Source: Flectonema sp. DT1601 (lineage: Eukaryota > Euglenozoa > Diplonemea > Diplonemida > Diplonemidae). From it: a DNA stretch of 64,000 bases. Below are positions 54,801 to 64,000 of the stretch, piece after piece. The notes under the pieces were generated by a model. It worked only from the letters and a program-made list of their open reading frames with translations. It searched no databases and was not told the DNA's origin. Every line of letters starts with the position of its first letter. Within the stretch, counting starts at the first letter, position 1. The stretch lies in NCBI GenBank assembly GCA_964019425.1, contig OZ025786.1:1116001-1180000 (forward strand), given 5' to 3'. A program made the translations under genes and the position numbers.

Positions 54801-57800
54801 CCCGACACTGCTCCAGAAACAGGAGCCTTCTTCTCACCATACGTGTGACTGAATGAGACAGTTATCGCAACTGGACCACCATCTGTTGTTGTTAAATATT
54901 TTAGACATTCAACTGAACTGATGCTGGAGTTTGTTGATTGACATAAAGGAGTCGCACCCTCAACTTTTGTAATATTTAAAATTGTTGTCGGAGGTGGTGG
55001 TATTTCCATTATCTTAGTTGGTATGTTGAATGAACAAGTCAATTCTGTTATAATTCTCTCCGATGGATCTGCATAAGAAGTTGTATTCGACGCAGCAATC
55101 AATGATATGACTGTTGAATCAGAAAAGGAACCTTCCACATGAACGTCTTTAAATATCGCACCCGACGGCTTAAATGATTGAATCAAACTCGTTGATGATT
55201 TCAAAACAATATTACTATCAACAGACGATAGTTGAACATCCCATGTTGGCCAAGAAAGAGGTTCGCTATTCCTATTCGAAACGTAAACGTTAACAGTAAA
55301 ATAATCACTGCTATCTCTTGCATCGTATAAGTGAAGAGCATCACCACTTTCTGATGACAATAATACTTCACAAGATAGTTTTACTGCGTCGTCAGTTAGT
55401 TTGAAATACACAACACCATTATCACCTACAGGACCTGCTCCCCAAGTACTGTGAATTGTTGCGATACATCCATTACAAGGTGTTGTTGTTTTTAATATAA
55501 AATTATATCCAATTACCGTTCGACCATCAGCTTCTAATAAACTAGTGTGAGCTTTGTGTGGATCAAGAAGTTCCAATCCTTCGTATAAAGGAGTGCTATC
55601 ACCATCAAGACCATCGGGGAACTTTATATCTTCTAACATTGCAAATGCTGTTCCGTTGTGGAACTCATCGTAGTACCACGTGCCTGATGTGTAGGTTCCA
55701 GGAAGTGCTTCCAATTCAATGCCGTGACCACATGAAGCTGTTGTTCTCTGTAATCTAATATGAAATGTTGAAGCCGGGACTCTAACAGCAGTTATGACTT
55801 CTGTTTCAATGGTTTGATGTGGTCTTGGAGGATTACTTTTAAAGTCAAATGCGATATTCAGTTTTAGATGACATCCCCAATCAACAGATGACGTTGACCA
55901 TCTTGAACAACCTCTGTTGTTTAAGATTCTAAAAGTGATTCCCCAAACTGTATTACCATTCGGTGTTGAATAAAGTTTCTGTGCTTGGATTCCACTTCCT
56001 AAAGACAATCGATAATCATCAGAATTACTCGTAAGAAAGTTATCAATCGTTGGACGTCCACTTGAATCCACTAAAACACTCATGAGATAGTTTCCTCTAC
56101 TGCCGGCTGTTTCTGTTAATGATATCGACGCTTCCCAATTATAATTATCATTTATATCCTTAGACTCTGAATCAGACAATATAAACTCAGCTCTGTATGG
56201 AACCAATGCCTCAATATATGAATCACTGTTGTTAGCAACCCAAAGATCAACAGGTGTCCTTATAGTTACATCTCTGATTAGCTTATCGAGCGGGATCAGG
56301 TCTATTATTTCAACCGAATGAGGTTTCCAACAGTTTACTGAAATCTCTAATGCAGACCAAACGCTAAGACCATTACCGTAACTAATATTTAATTGCATCA
56401 CAGCAGATATACACTCTCTACTAGTGATCGTTGGATAAAATGAAAATTCATATTTTCCAGTGTCATCCCAAGTAACAGGTGAGTTCAAAGGCAATTGGGA
56501 TAAGCTGCTCATATTTCCTACGATTGGAGTGACAAGTAATTCTCCAATTGGTGCAAAGAATTCAGGTCCGTTGTAAGCAGCTTGTAAAGAAACAATGCAT
56601 TGTTGTCGATTGGTGCATTGCTTTATAAAACAGCTGCTGCCTTGACAGTTCCGTTGTAGTGATTTTAACCGATGGCTGTCAGCTATAACACCATCTGGGT
56701 ATATTGATTCAACGCTAACCCAGTAAGGATTAGAGAAGACTGTTGGTCCTTGAGGACCTTCTGGACTTGCTGAAAACCTAACACCACATCCAGGAGAGGG
56801 AAGAACATTTTGATATTCAGGTTGTGGACATTTTGATTGATATCGTAATCGGAATATTGCAACTCCCTGATCAAGAAACTGTTTTAATCCATCTTGTGGC
56901 CATCCATACTTTGGTCCATTTAAAGGTGTGCAAGTAGAGTCAGTACTGTTGCCAACAACGTTAGATATTGAAAATCCTTTTTTTGAATTCACATCGTGTG
57001 GATTTGGACACAAAATGGAAGCCCAATCCCCTGCAGCAGACCTACACCTCATTACTGTTACAGCATACTGACCAAATGGTATTATGTTATCACCGGAAGC
57101 AGCCCTCACTATAACTTCAACAATCGATCCAGATTTCACAACAGGACTGCTACTGGTAAAACCTGAATCAGTAGTGAGGTCACTAACTGGAACATGACTA
57201 AACCTCGCAAACGTTTCTCTATCTGCAATACAAAATTGACGACTGCTGTTGAACTTTAATGTCGGGATATCCAATATTAAATTATCAACTTTACCTTTCG
57301 AGGATTGATAGTAACCACTAAGTCCTCCTGATGTAGCAATCCCTCTGTTAAGAATCTGATATGAGATACCAGATTGTAGTATCGACATATCAGGTGAGTT
57401 GGATGAGTGATTAGACCATCGACTTACTTTAAAAATACAAATTTTATATCGACCTGACAAACTGTTGTAGTGTTTTGGTGGTAATTGATATCCTTCTTGA
57501 ACTGTTGCTTGTGCTCCAGATGATGAGATTATTGGAATCCAAAGTAAGCGATCTAAACTATACACGACATCAGTTGGTATTGGACACAACTCAGTCGATG
57601 GAATAATTGATATGATATCCGTCTTAATTAGACTACCTGAACAACCAGAACTATTTACTGTTGATAAAGTACACCATGATTGTAATGATTGTGAAGAAGT
57701 CTTGTTTACCTTCAGTCGGATATCAAATATATTCCCCGTCGCTGCATCATCACCCTCATGAATATCGTACTCTAAGTATGTTGGTTGGGTAAATAAAGAA

Positions 57801-60800
57801 TACCCTCCACTACTATGAGGTAACCACAACCAAGGAGATGATTTACCGACTCTAGCACACACGTAGTATTCACCAGTTGATAGCGGTAGTGTGAAAGCTA
57901 CTCTCAAGTTTGAGTTTTGAGGAACAGTCTCAACTTTGGGACATTTCGATGTGACTATGTCATTACTTGAAGCAAAACAACACGTCACTGTGTGTTGTAA
58001 ACTTTTACCAGACTTTGCTGTACTACAACCCGTTGAGACTGATGGTCCTGTAACCTCACCCAAATCATCACTTGATAGTTCTAAAGGCCAATGACCATCA
58101 TGAATAGTCGCTGACAGTAATCCATTTGTAAGTGAACACCACTCTTTATGAGGTACAGCAACACCTTGAACAGTTGTAAATGAAGTATCAAGAATAGAAT
58201 AGGACCCTTCATAACTTATCTCACCAACTGAATTAACTAATCCCGATGTACTACTTGAGCTCAAGATATTAATAACAGACACTGATGGTGATCCCTCAGT
58301 ACAATCTGGTGATGCCGTGTGAGTTTCAGTAACGGCAGGATTGGCACAACCAGCATCAGGGATGTCATCCCATTTCCAAATATTATTTTTATCCGGTGAT
58401 GTTGAGGGATATTGTGCTGAAGGTTTGCTTTTCAAAATTAATTTAAATTCGATGGACGGGATTGAAGTTACTTCCGCTGTCGTTCTCAGTGAAAACCCAA
58501 CATCACGAATGATGTCTGTATCTCCACCTTCATTAATATTAGTAACGAACTGTGTATTTGCACCAGCTAACCCAACAACACCTTCCCTGTTAATTTCACT
58601 GTAGACTGGCTGTAGGCTTTCGGATATAGTCCAGCTCAATAGCAATCCTGGTTGTGTCTTAAAGCCATATTCACGATTTGGATCTCGGTCTTTGTAATCA
58701 CGTGCTTCGGAAATCTCAACCCATGCAGATCGATCCTGGGGGAAGGCAAATTTTGTTTTGACGCAAACTTTATAAGTTGCGGGTTCATCGTTGTCAGTGC
58801 TCGGTAAGATCACATTGAATGTCGCAACATCTTCAGAACCGCTTGCGGGTCCTAAGTCGGTGACTGGCTCAATCGTTTCCCCAACGTGATAGGAATTAGC
58901 GTACAGAGCTCGTTCGTCTTCAGATGTAATCTCGTGACAGCTTTGTGGCCGGTTGTTTGATTTCGGTAAGATAATCTTGGCCATATCCTCTCCTGGATCA
59001 GTATTAAAAACTTCGTTATTGGCATCTGGGAGGCAATTTTCCAAAGTTTCATCCCAAGAACATCTCAGCAAACGGATTCGAACCTCAGCTTGATTTGTAG
59101 GAACGTCTCTTGAACTCGATATAAACCACCTAATCCCATTGTCAGCAACCTGATAGCTTCCAAAACTGACTGTAAAAGTCTCAGGTCGAGTAGTGTTTCT
59201 ACTCTCTATTCGGATGCATAAAGTGTAGTCACCAGACTTTTGAGGGATGACTACCCGGAATCGAACTTGATTGGAATTTATTCCCTTTGAATAAAAAACA
59301 GTTCCGGAAGCAAACTGATCGCCTTCAGTGCCTGCAGGAGGTAGTAAGCATGTTGAGGATAATCCTGTGGCGACTAACTTAGCGTAGAACAACGTATCGC
59401 TACCATTAAATTCAGCGTTGTTGTCAGAAGTTGAATTGCCTACGGTGATCTTAAAAGGAATATCTGACAGCGTGAATTCAGTTAATTCCCCTCCCAGGAG
59501 GACTCTATCACTCGGATTTGGTGAAATAGTTCCTTTCTGTTGTAAATTTTTTATCGAAATATTCCTTTGAAGGATCAACCAATTATCAGTAATGTTTTGT
59601 TTATAACAAAGTTTGTAGGTCGGGATATCCGAGACTGTAATATCAAGAAGTGAAGAAGTTCCCAAAGAAGAACTATTATATGAAAATATAGGTATGACAC
59701 CTTGTGTGATTGACGGTGTTAATCTCATTAAGTCTTCCATAACTACACTTGATGTACAATTATCAGAATCAAAACAAAATTTGTCAACAACTTCACTAAT
59801 AACACTGCAATTTCCTTCTTGAAGACCTCCGTTAATCAGATTACACGTCTGAAATGGATTTGAGCTTTGAATATAACTGTTTTGATTTCTAATATCACAC
59901 CTACTTGTCGATTCAACAAGACGAATAACATCTGACGTACTGAGTGATGCTTTAGAATGATGAGATCCAGAAACTTTTATTATCGACTGTTGATTTCTTA
60001 AAATAGTTGATTGGCTTACCATTCCATCAACATTATGAATAAATGATTCCCCGTCAATTCCGATGTAGTTGTTGAGTATCGGATCTGACTCTGGTATGAA
60101 ATTATCAGAAAGTCTAACCCAGTTTGAAGCATGTTGCTTCCAACACACACTAAACCCAACCCCAGAGGGTATCAGGATGAAGTAACCAGCTTTTTTAGAC
60201 GAATGAATAATTTTATTTACTGAAGAATCTGTAGAAGTCCCTCCTTGAAACATTTCTGCTTTTATATTCGGAGGATTGTTGCACGATGTTGATTGCACTA
60301 CAAGTCTAATAGCTGATCCTGATGTATGTGACGTGCCGTATTCACTATCATAAAGGTTATTCGCTTCTCCTGAAGAGATATCTCTAACGTCAATCTGAAT
60401 AAGTTGGTCAGCTGATGTATCGTATGAATTGTTTACTATAATTTGACCCCAAGTACCTATTCTGCGATCATCCATCTCCCACTTTAAAACTGTTCTTGCT
60501 GTTTCGTATAGTGTTATTTTAGGTTTTAAGAATTTTTCTCCATTCACAATGTTAAGATGAGACCATTTAGAGTGTCCCTCAATGGTGTTATTTCCAGCGA
60601 ATGGTAGTTTCCTCCAACTTCCATAAGTAGGATTTAATGATCCAGGATGATAGCAAACAACCCATTTAGTAACTGATGTTATACTCTCAGAAGGTATCCA
60701 CATCATAAATGCTGCGTAATTATCATTCTTTCCGAAGACTGTTCTTGATGCTGTTATGTAATTGGCATCACTTTCGGTATTCCAAGAGGTTGACGTATGA

Positions 60801-60887
60801 AGATCAGACCAACATCCAGAGAGTGCAAATCCAGCTGTTTCTGTACTTAAGAATTTATCCTCTGGGATGAGCTTTAGTTGGGCTCCT

Positions 60888-60925
<38 letters not shown>

Positions 60926-62475
60926 AAAAGAAATACCCACAAAAAAAAAAAAAAAAAAGGGAAAAAAAAAAGGGAAAAAAAAAAGGAAATTGGTGGTTTC
61001 ATACCTGACATATTCCAATAATCAGAAAGCAGATCTGCGGGGTACGGATACTCATAAGAATGTGTTGAAACGGGGTTCATAGTAGTGCTGGTCTCATCTT
61101 TTTGTAAAGATCTCATCCAATTTCTTTTCATACTGTCGATTACGTTAATCGTTCCATAAGTATCTGGCGTGACATCAGTTGTTGACCACACGAATGACTC
61201 GTTTAAAACTGTGAAAGAAAACTGTTTTGTCATCGCGTTAACTGCTTTTCTCCAAACTGGAGTGTTTTCAATACTGTGATTACCATTTTTTATGAATTCA
61301 CGATGAAAAACAGATGAAAAACAAATTTCAAAAGTCCCTTCCAACGGCAATTCCAGATATCCGAAAAGCCTCTTCGTAGATGGCTGTCCTGGCATAGTCC
61401 ACACAGACGTGAATGGATTATTCTGTCTGGTACCGAGTGCGATGACTCCACCTGGAACAGAATTCTCAGATAACGCTGTGGCTATGTTAGTTAGTTTCCA
61501 ACTACCGTCATTGCTTACATGAGAAGTTCCTAAATAGTAGTCAGTCTCTGAAGATGAAAGGTGTTCTGCAGTACAGGAAACACCAACAGGAACAATCTTC
61601 GCAGAATCTCCGTGACTGCATTGTATTGATGTTGATAAACAGCTCGAAGGAGGGAACGTAAAGTTCCAACCCTCGTCACTAAATAAAACAGATTCTCTGT
61701 ACGGATCTGAAACACTAAATTTAACAACAGCATTCTGACCAGCTGTTGGAGAATTTATTTCGTATGTCAGCACAGCAGGCTCACTCTTTAATACAACAGT
61801 TGATAATGAAGAAGAAGCAAACAGCAGCCATTCTCCGAAGGTGTTTGAATCTATCTTTGGCTCTCCTGGCATCAAAGGAGCCGGCAGATGTTTAAAACAA
61901 AAGTAAAATTCTGATTCAGAAAATGGAGCTGTAAAAGTAACCAACGCTGAGCTTATAAATCTAGATGATTTTTGACTTGATTTTACACCGAATTTAGTAG
62001 TAGAAGCATGAGGGATTCCAGCGCAATCAAGATCTCTATTATTAGATTGAAGAACATACATACGAACTTCCAAAAGATCATCGTAGGTTATGTTGAACAC
62101 ATTTACTGGATATTCCCCAGAAGGGTCCTCAAGGATCGATGTTATTTCGAGTCTAATTTCCTGACCTTCATAAAACACTTCAGGAGAATACTCCATGGTG
62201 TAATTATTTATTGATGGCAGAGTCGGTGAAATCGACATACTAAGAGACGTCGTTTTTGAATTTGATTCAGTTGTCGATCTGCTGTCACTGTCACTCTCAG
62301 ATTCAGTCAAACTTTTAGTTAATGTCCAAACTGTTTCTGTTTGAGTCGGGACAGTTGATGACTTAGTTCTACTTCCTGAAAAGGTATCAGTCAAGGATAA
62401 CGTATTGGTAACTGTACTCTCACTAATTGACGACAACACGAGAAACACAACCCATCGGAGGCTGCATTGAGTCAT
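48865..62475 (-). CDS. Giant surface protein, about 4,369 residues, six exons
   Basis: Six minus-strand exons join in frame: 62475-61005, 60885-54556, 54400-51658, 51583-49829, 49743-49596, 49527-48865. They sum to 13,110 nt, divisible by three. Introns are 119, 155, 74, 85 and 68 bp, starting GTATGA, GTTTGT, GTATGT, GTATGT, GTTTGT and ending AAACAG, CACAG, AAACAG, ACCAG, AACAG. The product has a signal peptide (MTQCSLRWVVFLVLSSIS), a Ser/Thr-rich segment (TETVWTLTKSLTESESDSDS), then thousands of residues of beta-rich extracellular modules with many N-glycosylation sites. It ends SAAGTAASAVGELLMIFVVF, which fits a GPI-anchor or tail-anchor signal. Start 62475 follows TTTTTAACAG. Family unknown; probably an adhesin or coat component. 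Confidence 0.85.
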
Positions 62476-64000
62476 GTTGGTACAGTGACTTACGCTGTTA
62501 AAAATAATTATCTGAAATATCATAACGACTGTCAGACTGTGAAAATCCATACTCTCAACTATGTGTGCACCTGTAGCTGTAATAATAAATATAATATAAA
62601 ACATCTACTTGCGAGTGATAAAAATTTCTGTTTTTTTTTTTTTTTTTTTTTGTGGTTTTTTTTTCAATTTTCTTTTGTTTGTTCCCTTTTCTTATGAAAA
62701 CGAAAACCAAAAAAAAAAAAAGAAAAAAATAAGCAGCAGTCTAAATTTCTTAAATTAATTAATTCCAGGTATGGCAAGGATCAGGGGGGGAAAAAAAAAA
62801 AAGGGCCGGGATACACGAGGGATATCATCCCATAGACTTGAAATAACGTGCGAATAAAAACTTGTTAACTAGATTCTCTTACTGAATTTGATAACTAAAA
62901 CAAAAAATGATTCCCTCTGTTGATCGCAGAACGTATTACTAAGAGATAGTTCAGTTACCATAATTAATTAGTTGGTTGTATTCATTGGATTGAACGCGGT
63001 ATTATAAAGTCATTCTATTTATGATGACTTCACGCACAGTTGATCAACAAACAAGAATATTACAGATTCTTGTTTAGCGAGAAAAAAAATAAAAAAAAGA
63101 AATGATATATTTATATTACACATCATCCTCATCTCTAAAAATAAGGAACACATAATTGCTATAGTTTGTATACAAAAAACCAAACAAACAACTCGACAGA
63201 GGACCTAATCCAAAGTCGTTTTTCGAAGACTCAGCAACTGGAATGCTGAATAGCTTCAGCTGAAGAGACGTAATTAACTTTATAGTAAAATAAGAATACC
63301 ACTCTTTAGCTTTCCACCTTGCACAGCTTAACTACTTTAAGATTACAAGAAATGATTGAAATTGAAAGAAGAAGAAGAAAAACAACAACACACACACGTT
63401 TTGTTGTTTCTTTTAGCATTGTGTGGAATAGGCAAGTCTTAACCAGCTGTCTCTCTTAGACTCTTCATAGGTAAGTTTTTGGTGAATGCATTCCTTTTTT
63501 TTTTTTTTTTTTTTGATAATTTCGAAATTTATCAAAAACGGTTCTAATCCTTCAAAGGAAATGAGAAGTTGGCCAACTCTAAAATAAAACAACACAATCA
63601 CATCATATGCGTGATGTGTAATTCACAGTACCAACACTTCCTTATAGATGAATAGAGGATTCAGCCCAGTCAAGTTGCCGAGAGTTAAAAGGAGAGTAAA
63701 GGAAAGATCTTCAACCAGGAAAAGGGTTTCGAACAAAACTCAAATCTGATGGAGAATAAGAAAAAGAAGGAAAGCTTGAACAATAAAGTCTTTGATAGAC
63801 GTCAGGTAACTAACAATACAATATGATGTAAAGTAAGAACAAGTCTTTGAAAGACCTATCCGCTGAGTCCTTGACACTCATAAAAGAAAAGTAAAGAAAG
63901 CAACAAAGAGAACAATAAAGAAGACTCCCTGAGACAGGGAAAACAACACTCGTAACAGAGTAAAGTCTCTCCTTTGAAACAAGAGATAAAAGTAAAGAAG
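62476..64000. other. Upstream region of the giant gene
   Basis: AT-rich, with A/T tracts near 62631-62670 and 63497-63514. From 63780 to the end short inverted motifs recur (GTCTTTGATAGAC, GTCTTTGAAAGAC, and a related TCCCTGAGACAGGGA) spaced unevenly. No protein or RNA gene recognised; it may be 3' UTR of a gene beyond the edge. Confidence 0.4.

Noticed and set aside
59060-59100. GATTCGAACC, which resembles a reversed tRNA B box
   Set aside because: It lies in the coding exon of the giant gene and no cloverleaf can be drawn.

Overview
The window looks like nuclear DNA of a flagellated protist with long one-way gene arrays, most like a euglenozoan. A diplonemid or euglenid fits better than a typical kinetoplastid, because ordinary cis-introns are common. 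All recognised protein genes, and a non-LTR retrotransposon, lie on the minus strand over 64 kb. Only a tRNA-Val gene is on the plus strand. Many genes have a pyrimidine-rich tract ending in CAG within about 5-30 bases of the start codon and no visible upstream exon, as expected for spliced-leader trans-splicing of polycistronic transcripts. The SL RNA gene itself was not found, so the placement is inference. An axonemal CCDC39 orthologue shows a motile flagellum. Base composition is AT-rich with very many A and T homopolymer runs.

Layout, left to right. 1-3.9 kb: LINE-type element with ORF1 and the start of an endonuclease/reverse-transcriptase ORF2, its 5' side facing a tRNA-Val(AAC). 4.1-11.8 kb: a small candidate gene, a DHX29-like DEAH/DEVH RNA helicase, a coiled-coil protein and an IQ-motif coiled-coil protein. 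11.8-15.2 kb: mostly non-coding, with copy 1 of a structured repeat and a cryptic two-exon gene. 15.2-26.1 kb: pseudokinase-PP2C fusion, small membrane protein, CCDC39, ubiquitin-like/LRR protein with a relic copy beside it, cyclin-like protein, proline/glutamate-rich coiled-coil protein. 27.3-31.7 kb: a 1,468-residue protein with an RIIa-like N-terminus and about 24 tandem RGR(I/V)GV repeats. 31.7-38.1 kb: gene desert full of A and T tracts, including a run of 34 T. 38.1-48.2 kb: RRM-like protein with an internal duplication, (AAAT)n satellite, SP/RS-rich coiled-coil protein, VPS33-type SM protein, Cys-rich membrane protein, copy 2 of the structured repeat, J-domain protein. 48.9-62.5 kb: five long open frames that join through five phase-correct introns, with one further small exon, into one giant surface protein of about 4,369 residues. 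62.5-64 kb: no gene seen.

Twelve introns can be placed by reading-frame continuity (eleven firmly, one with an uncertain acceptor). They are 62-155 bp, start GTATGT, GTTTGT or similar, and mostly end in an A-rich CAG. Many are T-rich in the 5' half and A-rich in the 3' half, so the two halves could pair. The genes cover flagellar structure (CCDC39, perhaps the RIIa-repeat and IQ proteins), vesicle fusion (VPS33), translation/RNA (helicase), signalling (PP2C, cyclin) and the cell surface (giant protein, Cys-rich protein). They share no single pathway, as usual in euglenozoan polycistronic arrays.
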